From Pseudooceanicola marinus (GTDB taxonomy: Bacteria > Pseudomonadota > Alphaproteobacteria > Rhodobacterales > Rhodobacteraceae), in contig NZ_PGTC01000013.1 in NCBI RefSeq assembly GCF_002786295.1, positions 131,501 to 195,500 on the forward strand: a stretch of 64,000 bases of DNA, in the 5' to 3' direction. Below, one piece after another: positions 44,975-54,363 of the stretch. The notes beneath the pieces were generated by a model. That model searched no databases and was not told the origin of the DNA. It worked only from the letters and a program-made list of their open reading frames with translations. Position numbers and translations under genes: made by a program. Position 1 is the stretch's first letter. Each line of letters opens with the position of its first letter.

Positions 44975-45181
44975 ATGGCCAATGGCGTCGTGAAATGGTT
45001 CAACACCACTAAAGGCTTCGGCTTCATCGCACCGGAATCCGGCGGCAAGGACATCTTTGTCCACATCTCCGCCGTGGAACGCGCAGGCCTGACCGGCCTG
45101 GCCGACAACCAGCAAGTGACTTTCGACGTGGAATCCGGCCGTGACGGTCGCGAATCCGCATCGAACATCGCCCTGGCCTAA
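44975..45181 (+). CDS. Cold-shock protein (CspA family)
   Basis: The 68-residue protein is a single cold-shock domain with both RNA-binding motifs: RNP1 KGFGFI (13-18) and RNP2 DIFVHI (26-31). It binds single-stranded RNA or DNA and acts as an RNA chaperone. A strong AAGGAG ribosome site precedes the ATG, behind a leader typical of cold-shock mRNAs. A perfect terminator follows 24 bases after the stop, so it is monocistronic. Confidence 0.96.
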   Translation: MANGVVKWFNTTKGFGFIAPESGGKDIFVHISAVERAGLTGLADNQQVTFDVESGRDGRESASNIALA

Positions 45182-45204
45182 GCCAAAGCGATCTTCGCGA
45201 TCCG

Positions 45205-45233
45205 AAACGCGGTGCCTCCGGGCGCCGCGTTTT
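45205..45233 (+). terminator. Intrinsic terminator of the cold-shock gene
   Basis: AAACGCGGTGCC (45205-45216), TCCG loop and GGCGCCGCGTTT (45221-45232) pair over 12 bases with one G-U pair, followed by TTGCGTTT. Confidence 0.9.
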
Positions 45234-45289
45234 GCGTTTCAGGGGTCCGGGCATGCGGGTCCGCGACACCGCGCCCCTCTTGCCGTCCG

Positions 45290-45305
45290 CGTTTCACGTG
45301 ACACA
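45290..45305. other. Degenerate ParB-site-like sequence
   Basis: CGTTTCACGTGACACA differs from the 16-bp site TGTTTCACGTGAAACA at two positions. It lies between the cold-shock and methyltransferase genes. The mismatches make binding doubtful, so this is a weak candidate. Confidence 0.3.
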
Positions 45306-45333
45306 TTCACGGCAAGCGACAGGAGATCCCCCG

Positions 45334-45930
45334 ATGAACTGGAACGACCGTTTCGACACCCCCGATTACGTCTACGGCACCTCGCCCTCCCAGGTGCTGC
45401 GCACCCACACAGGCCTGCTGGTGCCGGGTCAGACGGCCCTGTCCATTGCCGATGGCGAGGGGCGCAATTCCGTCTTCATGGCCGAACGCGGCATGAAGGT
45501 GACCGCCTTCGACGGCGCGCCCAAGGCGGTCGAAAAGGCGCGCAAGCTGGCCGAGGACTGGCACGTGGAGGTCGAGACCTCCGTCGCCGACATCCTCGAC
45601 TACGACTGGGACGCGCAGCAATACGATCTGGTCGTCGGGATCTTCTTCCAGTTCCTCACCCCCGAGGAACGCGCGCAGGTCTTCGACGGCATGATCCGCG
45701 CCACGAAGCACGGCGGCACGATCCTGGTGCACGGCTACACGGTGGACCAGCTGGAGCACGGCACCGGCGGCCCCCGCGTCGCCGAACAGCTTTATACCGA
45801 GGCGATGCTGCGCGAGGCCTTTTCGGGCTGCGAGATCGTCGAGCTGACCAGCTACGAGAAGGTGCTGGAAGAGGGCGCGGGCCATTCCGGCCCCTCCGCC
45901 CTGGTGGACATGGTGGCGCGACGGCACTGA
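45334..45930 (+). CDS. SAM-dependent methyltransferase (TehB-like fold)
   Basis: The ATG at 45334, with AGGAGA upstream, gives 198 residues. A short form of the class I methyltransferase fold is visible: LSIADGEGRNSVFMAERG (about residues 35-52) is a motif-I variant in which the usual DxGxGxG reads ADGEGRNS, as in TehB/YciB-like proteins. VTAFDGAPKAVEKA follows as motif II. It methylates a small molecule, perhaps a thiol or oxyanion such as tellurite; the substrate is unknown. The 3' end is close to the convergent sulfotransferase-like gene. Confidence 0.85.
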   Translation: MNWNDRFDTPDYVYGTSPSQVLRTHTGLLVPGQTALSIADGEGRNSVFMAERGMKVTAFDGAPKAVEKARKLAEDWHVEVETSVADILDYDWDAQQYDLVVGIFFQFLTPEERAQVFDGMIRATKHGGTILVHGYTVDQLEHGTGGPRVAEQLYTEAMLREAFSGCEIVELTSYEKVLEEGAGHSGPSALVDMVARRH

Positions 45931-45958
45931 CGCGCCGCGCCTTGGGGTCCGGCCAAGA

Positions 45959-46672
45959 TCAGGGGCGCAACCGGCAGGACGCCAGCGCCTGATAGGCGGG
46001 CAGCGCGGCCTCGGCCAGCGTGGCCATCTCCCCGGTCAGCCTCGGCATCTCCCCCTCGGCCCCGGCAAACCCGGTCGAGCCGTGAACGGCATTGTACCAA
46101 TGCGCGGCCCAAACCCCGTCATGGGATTTCGGGCCCGCCTCCCAGGACAGCATCGCCGGATCCCAAGCCAGCCCCAGCCGGTCGCAGAGCGCGCGCAGCA
46201 TTCCCTCCGGGTCGGCGCGGATGTCCAGGCTGTCGATGACCACCGGATCATGGCCCTCCATCAGCACCTGCTCGAACAGCTCCGCCTGCTGGACGAAGCC
46301 GATCTCCGACAGTTCCGGATTGTCGTACTTGGCCGAGAAACTGGCCACGACGCGGGCCGGATGGCGGATCAGGAAGACATGCCGCATGTCCCCGAACCAG
46401 TCGCGCGGGATCTGCGGGATCATGTGTTGGGCCATATGCTTGTGATAGGCATGCGGCGTGGCATCGGGGGCTGTCAGCGTGGCGATCACCTCACCCGGGT
46501 CCTGCGGTTGCGCCGCCAGGATCTCCGCCTGCATCGGGTGCACTCGGCCCGTCAGCGCCAGGTAGGCAGCGTAGAAGGGTTCATCCACGGCGGAAAAATC
46601 TTCCCGGTTTCCAAAGGCATACATCATCGCGGTGGAGATATTGCGGGGGCCGGACCAGCAGGCGATCTTCAT
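45959..46672 (-). CDS. P-loop sulfotransferase-like protein
   Basis: The 237-residue protein resembles the sulfotransferase superfamily. WSGPRNISTAMMYAFGN (about residues 6-22) takes the place of the PAPS-phosphate-binding loop, and the RHPARVVASF stretch near residue 105 is the typical 3'-phosphate-binding region (RxPxxxxxS). Its ATG overlaps the stop of a class IV aminotransferase (ATGA), so the two are coupled. From memory, plants and some animals have a fused protein of this kind labelled aminotransferase-like. The substrate is unknown. Confidence 0.83.
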   Translation of the reverse strand: MKIACWSGPRNISTAMMYAFGNREDFSAVDEPFYAAYLALTGRVHPMQAEILAAQPQDPGEVIATLTAPDATPHAYHKHMAQHMIPQIPRDWFGDMRHVFLIRHPARVVASFSAKYDNPELSEIGFVQQAELFEQVLMEGHDPVVIDSLDIRADPEGMLRALCDRLGLAWDPAMLSWEAGPKSHDGVWAAHWYNAVHGSTGFAGAEGEMPRLTGEMATLAEAALPAYQALASCRLRP

Positions 46673-47586
46673 CGCGATGCCTCCCGCGCCACAAGATCCT
46701 TGTAAAGCGCGCGGATGCGTTCGGTGACAGGCCCCAGCGCGCCGGTGCCGATCTGCCGCCCGTCGATCTCCCCGACAGGCGTCTGGGCGCCAAAGGTGCC
46801 GGTCAGGAAGGCCTCGTCCGCGCCATAAGTATCGACGAGGGAGAAGTTGCGCTCGAACACCGGGATGCCCTCGGCGCGGCAGACATCGATCACCTTCTGC
46901 CGGGTGATCCCGTTCATGCAGTAGTCCCCCGTGGAGGTCCAAACCTCGCCCTTGCGGACGATGAAGAAGTTGCAGGAATTGGTGGTGTTGACGAAGCCAT
47001 GCACGTCCAGCATCAGCCCCTCGTCAGCGCCGGCCTTCTCGGCGGCGATGCAGGCCAGGATGCAATTCAGCTTGGAATGGGAATTCAGCTTGGGATCCTG
47101 GGTCATCGGCAGGCCGCGCAGATGCGGCACGGTGGCCAGGCGGATCGGACGGCCCAGGACCGGCTTGGAATGTTCCATGATGATCGCGACCGTGGGCCCC
47201 GACCGCGACAGCGAGGGATGCTGGAACGGGCGGTCCTTCACGCCGCGGGTGACCATCAGCCGGGCATGGGCGTCGGTTTCCATGCCGTTGGCGGCGCGCA
47301 GCTCCTCCAGCGCCACCTCGATCTCTCCCTTGGACAGCCCGATGTCCAGGTCGATGGCCAGGGCCGCCTCGAACAGCCGGTCCAGGTGTTCGTCCAGGAA
47401 GGCCCAGTGCCCGTCATACAGGCGCAGCCCCTCCCAGATGCCATCGCCCAGCATGAAGCCGCTGTCGTAGATCGACACGACGGCCTCGGCCTTGCCGACG
47501 ATCTTGCCGTTCAGCCAGAACTTCAGGTCATCGTTGCGGGCGTCATGTTCCGCATCATGGGCGGTCTGGTCCCGGGTATCGCTCAT
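46669..47586 (-). CDS. Class IV aminotransferase (branched-chain/D-amino-acid type), unusual active site
   Basis: The ATG at 47586 gives 305 residues of the fold-type IV PLP family (IlvE, DAAT, ADCL). The PLP lysine is K172 (NSHSKLNC), and the GDGIWEGLRLYDG stretch near 47-59 is typical. In the usual GFVxEGxxxN motif, the glutamate that contacts the pyridine nitrogen is replaced: this protein reads GFVNTTNSCNFF, with T201 at that position. It is coupled by a four-base overlap to a sulfotransferase-like gene. Reaction and substrate are uncertain. Confidence 0.9.
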   Translation of the reverse strand: MSDTRDQTAHDAEHDARNDDLKFWLNGKIVGKAEAVVSIYDSGFMLGDGIWEGLRLYDGHWAFLDEHLDRLFEAALAIDLDIGLSKGEIEVALEELRAANGMETDAHARLMVTRGVKDRPFQHPSLSRSGPTVAIIMEHSKPVLGRPIRLATVPHLRGLPMTQDPKLNSHSKLNCILACIAAEKAGADEGLMLDVHGFVNTTNSCNFFIVRKGEVWTSTGDYCMNGITRQKVIDVCRAEGIPVFERNFSLVDTYGADEAFLTGTFGAQTPVGEIDGRQIGTGALGPVTERIRALYKDLVAREASR

Positions 47587-47737
47587 CGTCACCTCCGTCT
47601 TTGGGGCGACGCTAGGAGGCTGGCGCCGGAAAGCCAATCGGCGGATCCGGAAAATCCGGACCCGCCGATCAAACTGGCCGAATTTCGCGGCCCCGATGGC
47701 AAGAGGGGAGCAAAGGCCCCCCTCCGCCGGCAGCCGA

Positions 47738-48148
47738 TCACTCTGCGGTGATGACCGACATCACCAGGTCACCACCGGGCTTGATCGGGCCGTCCTCGGT
47801 GGCGCCCAGGGTGTATTCGAACATGCCGGTGGTCATGCCACCCTCTTCGGAGTGGACCATCAGCATCAGCATGTCGCCGGGCATCACGTCTTCTTGCAGG
47901 ATGGCGGCCACATCCATGGTTTCGCCGACGCGCAGGGGTGCATAGCCGACGACCGGGCCGGGGGCCATTTCGGCATCGGTGCGGTGCACGACCAACCAGC
48001 CGTTTTCCGGGGCCACGACCTTGGTGGCGCTGACCACGCCGTTGGACACGTCCTGGTCCATGGCTTCGACCATGGGGGCCATGTGATCGTCGGCGAGGGC
48101 GACGGAGGCAACGAGGCTGAGGCCGGCGGCTGCGATAAGGGTCTTCAT
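47738..48148 (-). CDS. Secreted DUF7282-like protein
   Basis: The 136-residue protein has a signal peptide (about 1-19, ending VALA-DD) and a beta-rich domain with paired VVHRTDAEMAPGPVVGYAPL and a Met/Gly-rich stretch. This pattern resembles DUF7282 domains seen in haloarchaea and alphaproteobacteria, though the match is from memory. It is acidic and probably periplasmic. It lies alone on the minus strand, with a GGGAGAT ribosome site. No function is known. Confidence 0.78.
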   Translation of the reverse strand: MKTLIAAAGLSLVASVALADDHMAPMVEAMDQDVSNGVVSATKVVAPENGWLVVHRTDAEMAPGPVVGYAPLRVGETMDVAAILQEDVMPGDMLMLMVHSEEGGMTTGMFEYTLGATEDGPIKPGGDLVMSVITAE

Positions 48149-48306
48149 GTCATATCTCCCATTGTGATGTCAGGACCGTCCCCGTTTGGGGTCGGTTGCT
48201 TTGACTCACGGGCCGCCGCGCAGGGAGTTTCAGAAAAAGACGCCAAGGGGCATCACGAGACATGACAGGCCCGTGATGCAGCCCCGTATTGAAGCCCGTG
48301 ATCGGA

Positions 48307-49158
48307 TCACAGCTCGTCGCGTTTGGGGATCACGTCGGCCGTGCCCATGCGGGTGACCATCACCGCGGCCGCGCGCTGTGCCAGCTCGATCGCCTCGGCC
48401 ATCGCCAGCCCCTGTTCCAGCCCGGCCACCAGGTAGCCGGTGAAGGTGTCCCCGGCGCCGGTGGTATCCACGGGCCGAACCTTGGGCGCCTCGAAGCTGC
48501 GGTCGCCGTCGGCGCCGATCCAGCGCGCGCCCTTCGCCCCCAGGGTGATGACCACGTCACGAACAGGCAGCGCCTCGGGCGCCAGGCCCGTGGCCGTCTG
48601 CAGCTGCTCCGCCTCCACCTGGTTCATCACCAGCAGGTCCAAGAGCTCCAGCAGAGGCGCCACGGCCTCGGCGTCGAAGGGCGCGGCGGCATGGGCGAGC
48701 GGCAGGCCGCGCGCCTTGGCGGCCTGGGCGAAGTCGAGCAGCCCGTTCGTCTCGTTCTGGAACAGGGCCCAGTCGCCCTCCTCCGCCTCCGACAGGATCT
48801 CGTCAAAGCCCATTATGTCGATGCGCCGGTTGGTGCCGGGCAGGATGATGATGCGGTTCTCCCCCTCGTCATCCAGTTCGATCACCGCCTGTCCCGAGGG
48901 GCCGCGCATCTCGGCCAGGTGGGTGACCGACACGCCGTAGCCCGCCAGCCGGTCCTTCATCCAACCGCCATCCTCGCCCACGGCGCCGATATGTTCCACG
49001 CGGGACCCGGCACGCGTGGCGGCCACCGACATGTTGGCCCCCTTGCCGCCCAACCCGCGGGAGAAATCGGTGGCCGCCAGGGTTTCCCCCGGCGCCGGCA
49101 GATGCGGCACCCGGAACACGAGGTCCGCGTTGACCGAGCCGAGGGTCCAGATGGTCAT
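48307..49158 (-). CDS. rbsK: PfkB-type sugar kinase, probable ribokinase
   Basis: The 283-residue kinase has the PfkB signatures: GGKGANMSVAATRAG near residues 36-50 and DTTGAGDTFTGYLVAGL near 231-247, with the catalytic base in the second. Ribokinase is the best fit; its other sugars (fructose, adenosine) are possible. Only one base separates it from the upstream malic enzyme gene, so the pair is probably co-transcribed, although the metabolic link is not obvious. Confidence 0.88.
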   Translation of the reverse strand: MTIWTLGSVNADLVFRVPHLPAPGETLAATDFSRGLGGKGANMSVAATRAGSRVEHIGAVGEDGGWMKDRLAGYGVSVTHLAEMRGPSGQAVIELDDEGENRIIILPGTNRRIDIMGFDEILSEAEEGDWALFQNETNGLLDFAQAAKARGLPLAHAAAPFDAEAVAPLLELLDLLVMNQVEAEQLQTATGLAPEALPVRDVVITLGAKGARWIGADGDRSFEAPKVRPVDTTGAGDTFTGYLVAGLEQGLAMAEAIELAQRAAAVMVTRMGTADVIPKRDEL

Positions 49159-49159
49159 C

Positions 49160-51415
49160 TCACTTCACCTTGCAGGCGGCCATGACGGCCATGTTGAGGA
49201 TGTCGTTCACGGTGGACCCGGTCGAGCAGAGCTGCACCGGCTTGTCGACGCCCGAAAGGATCGGGCCGATGACGGTGGCGCCAGCCATTTCCTGCATCAG
49301 CTTGACTGAGATCGAGGCCGAGTGCCGCGCGGGCACCACCAGGATGTTGGCATTGTCGGTCAGCCGGGCGAAGGGGTAATGCGCGCGGGCGCGGGCGTTC
49401 AGCGCCACATCCACGGTCATCTCGCCCTCGAACTCGAAATCCACCCCGCGCTTTTCCAGCACCTTGGGCGCCAGGTGCATCTTCTCGGCGCGTTCCGACA
49501 CCGGGTAGCCGAAGGTGGAGAAGCTGACGAAGGCCACGCGCGGCTCCAGCCCCAGATCGCGGGCGACCTCGGCGCTGCGTTCGGCGATGTCGGCCAGGTC
49601 GTTCTCATCCGGCCATTCCTGCACCAGCGTATCGGCGATCAGCACGATGCGCCCGTTCATCAGCACGGCGGTGGTGCCCACGGCACCGTCCTTCGGCCCG
49701 GCGTCGAAGACGTGGTTGATCAGCTCCATCACATGGGCGGACTTGCGCGTCGCGCCGGTGATCATCGCGTCGCCATGGCCATGGGCCAGCATCAGCGCCG
49801 CGAAGACATGGCGATCGCGCGCCGCCAGGCGGTGCACGTCCTGCTGGTCCATCCCCTTGCGTTGCAGGCGGCTGTAGAGGAAGTCCTTGTATTCGCCCAG
49901 GTATTCGGTCTTGGCTGCGTTGACCACCTTCAGTTCCTCGACCGCGTCGCCCAGGCCCGCGGCCTCCAGCTTGGCCTTCACGTCGGCCTCACGACCCACG
50001 ACGATGGCCTCGCCCAGCGAGGAGCGTTGATAGGCCACGGCCGCACGCAGCACGCGGGGGTCGTCGCCCTCGGCGAAGATCATCCGCGCCTGGGCGTTCT
50101 TGGCCCGCGCATGCAGCGCCCGCAGGATCGAGGCGGTCGGGTCCAGACGCGCCTTCAGCGTCTGTTCATAGCCGTCCATGTCGACGATGGGGCGCCGCGC
50201 GGCGCCGGTTTCCATGCCGGCCTGGGCCACGGCGGGCGGGATCATGTAGATCAGCCGCGGGTCGAAGGGCGTCGGGATGATGTAATCCCGCCCGAAGGTC
50301 AGCGCCCGGCCATAGGCCATGGCGACCTCGTCCGGCACGTCCTCGCGCGCCAGCTTGGCCAGGGCCTCGGCGCAGGCGATCTTCATCTCGTCGTTGATCG
50401 CACGGGCGTGGATGTCCAGCGCTCCGCGGAACAGATAGGGGAAGCCCAGGACGTTGTTCACCTGGTTGGGGTAGTCAGACCGGCCGGTGGCGACGATCAC
50501 GTCTTCGCGTACCTCGTGCACCTCTTCCGGCGTCACCTCCGGGTCGGGGTTGGCCATGGCGAAGATGACGGCGTTCGGCGCCATGCTCTTCACCATGTCC
50601 TGGGTCACGGCGCCCTTCACCGAGACGCCGAGGAAGACATCGGCGCCGTCCATGGCCTCGGGCAGGGTGCGGGCATCGGTGGTGGCGGCATGGGCCGACT
50701 TCCACTGGTTCATGCCTTCCTTGCGGCCCTGGTAGATCACGCCCTTGGTGTCGCACATGATGCAGTTGTCATGACGCGCGCCCATGGCCTTGAGCAGTTC
50801 CAGGCAGGCGATGCCGGCGGCCCCTGCCCCGTTCAGCACGATCTTGCAGTCCTCGATCTTCTTGCCCGAGATGTGCAGCGCGTTGATCAGGCCCGCGGCA
50901 CAGATCACGGCGGTGCCGTGCTGGTCGTCGTGGAAGACGGGAATGTCGCAATCTTCCTTCAGGCGCTGTTCGATGATGAAACACTCGGGCGCCTTGATGT
51001 CTTCGAGGTTGATGCCCCCGAAGGTCGGTGCCATCAGCTTCACCGCCTTGATGATTTCCTCGGGGTCCTCGGTGTCCAGCTCGATGTCGATCGAGTTCAC
51101 GTCGGCGAAGCGTTTGAACAGGACCGATTTGCCCTCCATCACCGGCTTCGAGGCCAGCGCGCCCAGGTTGCCCAGGCCCAGCACGGCGGTGCCGTTGCTG
51201 ACCACCGCCACCAGGTTGCCCTTGTTGGTGTAGTCATAGGCGGTTTCCGGCGTCTGGGCGATTTCCTCGCAGGGCACGGCAACGCCCGGGGAGTAGGCCA
51301 GGGACAGATCCCGCTGGGTGGTCATCGGCACGGTGGCCTTGATCTCGAACTTGCCAGGACTGGGTTCGAGGTGAAACGCCAGCGCGTCTTCGCGACTGAT
51401 CCGGCTCTTGGACAT
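49160..51415 (-). CDS. maeB: NADP-type malic enzyme with phosphotransacetylase-like C-terminal domain
   Basis: The 751-residue protein is the MaeB type. The malic enzyme part (about 1-430) decarboxylates malate to pyruvate; it contains [20 protein letters not shown] (about 160-180) and the nucleotide-binding region after it. The C-terminal part (about 430-751) resembles phosphotransacetylase but in these fusions is thought to be regulatory. It supplies NADPH and pyruvate and works with malate synthase (8.7 kb). It leads an operon with rbsK and is divergent from mutS. Confidence 0.97.
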   Translation of the reverse strand: MSKSRISREDALAFHLEPSPGKFEIKATVPMTTQRDLSLAYSPGVAVPCEEIAQTPETAYDYTNKGNLVAVVSNGTAVLGLGNLGALASKPVMEGKSVLFKRFADVNSIDIELDTEDPEEIIKAVKLMAPTFGGINLEDIKAPECFIIEQRLKEDCDIPVFHDDQHGTAVICAAGLINALHISGKKIEDCKIVLNGAGAAGIACLELLKAMGARHDNCIMCDTKGVIYQGRKEGMNQWKSAHAATTDARTLPEAMDGADVFLGVSVKGAVTQDMVKSMAPNAVIFAMANPDPEVTPEEVHEVREDVIVATGRSDYPNQVNNVLGFPYLFRGALDIHARAINDEMKIACAEALAKLAREDVPDEVAMAYGRALTFGRDYIIPTPFDPRLIYMIPPAVAQAGMETGAARRPIVDMDGYEQTLKARLDPTASILRALHARAKNAQARMIFAEGDDPRVLRAAVAYQRSSLGEAIVVGREADVKAKLEAAGLGDAVEELKVVNAAKTEYLGEYKDFLYSRLQRKGMDQQDVHRLAARDRHVFAALMLAHGHGDAMITGATRKSAHVMELINHVFDAGPKDGAVGTTAVLMNGRIVLIADTLVQEWPDENDLADIAERSAEVARDLGLEPRVAFVSFSTFGYPVSERAEKMHLAPKVLEKRGVDFEFEGEMTVDVALNARARAHYPFARLTDNANILVVPARHSASISVKLMQEMAGATVIGPILSGVDKPVQLCSTGSTVNDILNMAVMAACKVK

Positions 51416-51538
51416 GATGCACTCCCTTCAAGGCTCTCGCGTCTTACACGAAGCGCGCACCGCCTGCCAACTCTCGCCGCTTTCGCCTTTCGTCACCGGG
51501 CGCGCGATTGTAGATTGCCCGAAAGACCCGGGGGCCCC

Positions 51539-54196
51539 ATGAACACGTCTGCCAACGTCACGCCGATGATGGCGCAATACCTTGAAATCAAGGAACAATA
51601 TCCGCACGCTCTGCTGTTCTACCGCATGGGCGACTTCTACGAGATGTTCTTTGCCGACGCCGAAGCCGCGGCAGCCGCGCTGGACATCGCCCTGACCAAG
51701 CGGGGCAAGCACCTGGGCGAAGACATCGCGATGTGCGGCGTGCCCGTGCATGCGGCGGAAAACTACCTGCTGACGCTGATCCGCAAGGGGTTCCGCGTGG
51801 CCGTCTGCGAACAGATGGAAGACCCCGCCGAGGCGAAGAAGCGTGGCTCGAAATCCGTGGTGCGCCGCGACGTGGTGCGCCTGGTCACCCCCGGCACCCT
51901 GACCGAGGACAGCCTTCTGGAGGCGCGGCGCCACAACTTCCTCGCGGCATTTGCAACCGTACGGGGTGAAAGCGCCCTGGCCTGGGTCGACATTTCGACC
52001 GGCGCGTTTCACGTGATGCCCATGGCGGCGGTGAAGCTGGGGCCGGAACTGGCCCGGCTGACGCCCTCCGAACTGCTGGTCAGCGAGGCCGAGGAGGCCG
52101 AGCTGCGCCCGCTGGTCGAGGAATTCGGCATCTCCCTCACGCCCCTGTCGCGGGGCAGTTTCGACAGCGCCGGCGCCCAGACGCGGCTGACGGATCTGTT
52201 CAAGGTGGGCACGCTGGAGAGCTTCGGCAGCTTCTCCCGGCCGGAGGTGTCGGCCATGGGCGCCGTGGTCGACTACCTGGAGATCACCCAGAAGGGCAAA
52301 CTGCCCCTGCTGCGCCCGCCGAACCGCGAGGCGCTGGACGGCAACGTGCAGATCGACGCGGCCACCCGCCGCAACCTGGAGATCACCCATTCCATGACCG
52401 GCGCCCGGGCCGGCTCGCTGCTGTCCTCCATCGACCGAACGGTGACCGCCGTGGGTGCCCGCCTGCTGGAACGGCGCCTCGCCTCGCCCTCCCGCGCGCT
52501 GCCGGTCATCACCGGGCGCCTGGACGCGGTGGATTTCGCCGTGGAACACACCCGCCTGTCGTCGGACCTGCGCGACGCCCTGCGCAAGGTGCCCGACCTG
52601 GACCGCGCCCTGTCGCGCCTGTCGCTGGATCGCGGCGGCCCCCGGGACCTGGCGGCGATCCGCAACGCGCTTGGTCAGGCCGGGGTGCTGTCGGCCCGGC
52701 TGTCGGATGCGCAGCTGCCACAGCTTCTGTCCGAGGCCGCGCGCGGCCTGTCGGGACTGGAAGAGCTGCTGGCGCTGCTGGACGTGGCCCTGGTGGCCGA
52801 GCCGCCCCTGCTGGCCCGTGACGGCGGCTTCATCGCCCCGGGCTATGACCAGGAGCTGGACGAGGTGCGCCGGCTGCGCGACGAAGGCCGCGGCGTGATC
52901 GCGGGCATGCAAAGCCAGTACGCCGAGGAAACCGGCATTTCCTCGCTGAAGATCAAGCATAACAACGTGCTAGGCTATTTCGTCGAGGTGACGGCGACCC
53001 ACGCCGACAAGATGCTGAACCCGCCTCATTCCGAGACGTTCAAGCATCGCCAGACCACGGCCAACCAGGTGCGGTTCACCACGCCCGAGCTGACCTCGCT
53101 GGAAACCCGCATCCTGAATGCCGCCGGCCAGGCCCAGGCGATCGAGACGCGCCTTTATGGCCAGCTGCGTCAGGCGATCCTCGACAAGGCGCCGGAGATC
53201 ACCCGCCTCAGCCAGTCGGTGGCGGAGTTCGACCTGGCCACGGCGCTGGCCGATCTCAGCCGCGCCGAGGACTGGGTGCGCCCCCGCGTCGACATGTCCC
53301 GCACGCTGGAGATCGAGGGCGGCCGCCACCCGGTGGTGGAACAGGCCCTGCGCCGCGAGGGCGCGCCCTTCATCGCCAACGACTGCCTGCTGTCGCCCGA
53401 AGGCGAGGACGCGTCGATCTGGCTGCTGACGGGCCCAAACATGGCCGGTAAATCGACCTTCCTGCGGCAGAACGCGCTGATCGCCCTGCTGGCCCAGATG
53501 GGCAGCCACGTGCCCGCTACCACGGCCCATGTGGGCCTGGTCAGCCAGATCTTCAGCCGTGTGGGGGCAAGCGACGACCTCGCGCGGGGCCGCTCGACCT
53601 TCATGGTGGAGATGGTGGAAACGGCGGCGATCCTGAACCAGGCCGATGACCGCGCGCTGGTGATCCTCGATGAGATCGGGCGTGGCACGGCCACCTACGA
53701 CGGGCTGTCGATCGCCTGGGCGACGATGGAACACCTGCACGAGGTGAACCGCACCCGGGCGCTTTTCGCGACCCACTACCACGAGATGACCGAGCTTTCG
53801 AAACGCCTCAGCGGGGTGGAAAACGCCACCGTCACCGTGCGCGAACACGAGGGCGAGGTGATCTTCCTGCACGAGGTGCGCATGGGGGCCGCCGACCGCA
53901 GCTACGGGGTTCAGGTGGCGAAACTGGCGGGCCTGCCCGACAGCGTCGTGGCCCGCGCGCGGGAGGTTCTGGCCTCGCTCGAAGACAACGCGCGCAAAGG
54001 CGGCAGCCCCAAGGCGGTGATCGACGACCTGCCCCTCTTTGCCGCCGCGCCCCCGCCGGCGCCTGCGGCCAGCGCCAAGATCCCGGAGGGGCTGCAGGCC
54101 TTGGGTGAGCTGGTCGAGGGCATGAACCCCGACGACCTGACCCCGCGCGAGGCGCTGGAGATGCTCTATCGGCTGAAGGACACCGCGCGGGGATAG
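51539..54196 (+). CDS. mutS: DNA mismatch repair protein MutS
   Basis: MutS recognises mismatches and small loops. The ATG at 51539 gives 885 residues; open sequence continues far upstream in this frame but belongs to the opposite strand of maeB. The mismatch-binding motif GDFYEMF is at residues 31-37, with F33 the stacking residue. The ATPase has Walker A at 632-640 (GPNMAGKST), followed by the Walker B and the helix-turn-helix dimer region. A C-terminal tail of about 60 residues follows. mutL is not in the window. A repeat element and shared terminator follow the gene. Confidence 0.99.
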   Translation: MNTSANVTPMMAQYLEIKEQYPHALLFYRMGDFYEMFFADAEAAAAALDIALTKRGKHLGEDIAMCGVPVHAAENYLLTLIRKGFRVAVCEQMEDPAEAKKRGSKSVVRRDVVRLVTPGTLTEDSLLEARRHNFLAAFATVRGESALAWVDISTGAFHVMPMAAVKLGPELARLTPSELLVSEAEEAELRPLVEEFGISLTPLSRGSFDSAGAQTRLTDLFKVGTLESFGSFSRPEVSAMGAVVDYLEITQKGKLPLLRPPNREALDGNVQIDAATRRNLEITHSMTGARAGSLLSSIDRTVTAVGARLLERRLASPSRALPVITGRLDAVDFAVEHTRLSSDLRDALRKVPDLDRALSRLSLDRGGPRDLAAIRNALGQAGVLSARLSDAQLPQLLSEAARGLSGLEELLALLDVALVAEPPLLARDGGFIAPGYDQELDEVRRLRDEGRGVIAGMQSQYAEETGISSLKIKHNNVLGYFVEVTATHADKMLNPPHSETFKHRQTTANQVRFTTPELTSLETRILNAAGQAQAIETRLYGQLRQAILDKAPEITRLSQSVAEFDLATALADLSRAEDWVRPRVDMSRTLEIEGGRHPVVEQALRREGAPFIANDCLLSPEGEDASIWLLTGPNMAGKSTFLRQNALIALLAQMGSHVPATTAHVGLVSQIFSRVGASDDLARGRSTFMVEMVETAAILNQADDRALVILDEIGRGTATYDGLSIAWATMEHLHEVNRTRALFATHYHEMTELSKRLSGVENATVTVREHEGEVIFLHEVRMGAADRSYGVQVAKLAGLPDSVVARAREVLASLEDNARKGGSPKAVIDDLPLFAAAPPPAPAASAKIPEGLQALGELVEGMNPDDLTPREALEMLYRLKDTARG

Positions 54197-54206
54197 ATCC
54201 TGTCAA

Positions 54207-54253
54207 AGGGGGGCTCTGCCCCCGCCTTCGGCTCCCCCGGAGTATTTTCAGCC
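54207..54253 (+). repeat. Dispersed intergenic repeat, copy 2, with a GGGGGC hairpin
   Basis: GGGGGC TCT GCCCCC (about 54209-54223) makes a small hairpin, and CCTTCGGCTCCCCCGGAGTATTTTCAGCC follows in shorter pieces (54225-54253). The string GGAGTATTTTCAGC at 54239-54252 is identical to that at 44650-44663. It sits 11 bases after the mutS stop. Confidence 0.7.
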
Positions 54254-54264
54254 ATTGTATGGGA

Positions 54265-54300
54265 AAAGGGCGCGCCACCGATCCCGGAGACGCGCCCTTT
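54265..54300. terminator. Shared terminator of mutS and grpE
   Basis: AAAGGGCGCG (54265-54274) pairs with CGCGCCCTTT (54291-54300) across a 16-base loop, and the pyrimidine stretch CTCTATTTCTT follows on the plus strand. On the minus strand it ends grpE. It is a plausible bidirectional terminator with a longer than usual loop. Confidence 0.7.
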
Positions 54301-54304
54301 CTCT

Positions 54305-54336
54305 ATTTCTTGGCCGGAAATATCCCCGCCGGAGGC
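54305..54336 (-). repeat. Dispersed intergenic repeat, copy 3
   Basis: On the minus strand, CCTCCGGCGGGGATATTTCC (54335-54316) and GGCCAAGAAAT follow. The CCTCCGGCGGG core matches copy 1 at 44641-44651. It lies just after the grpE stop. Confidence 0.7.
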
Positions 54337-54363
54337 CATCGGCCAAGGGCCGATTCCCGGCGA

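Noticed and set aside
44622-44993. Possible 123-codon gene between the SCP2 and cspA genes
   Set aside because: It overlaps the cspA leader and a dispersed repeat, has no ribosome site and no recognisable content.
49322-51538. In-frame extension of mutS by about 739 codons
   Set aside because: The extension is antisense to maeB and carries no MutS features. The true mutS start with the MutS N-terminus is the ATG at 51539.
52005-52018. GTTTCACGTGATGC in mutS as a parS site
   Set aside because: The right half departs from the consensus at several positions; the central CACGTG alone is not enough.
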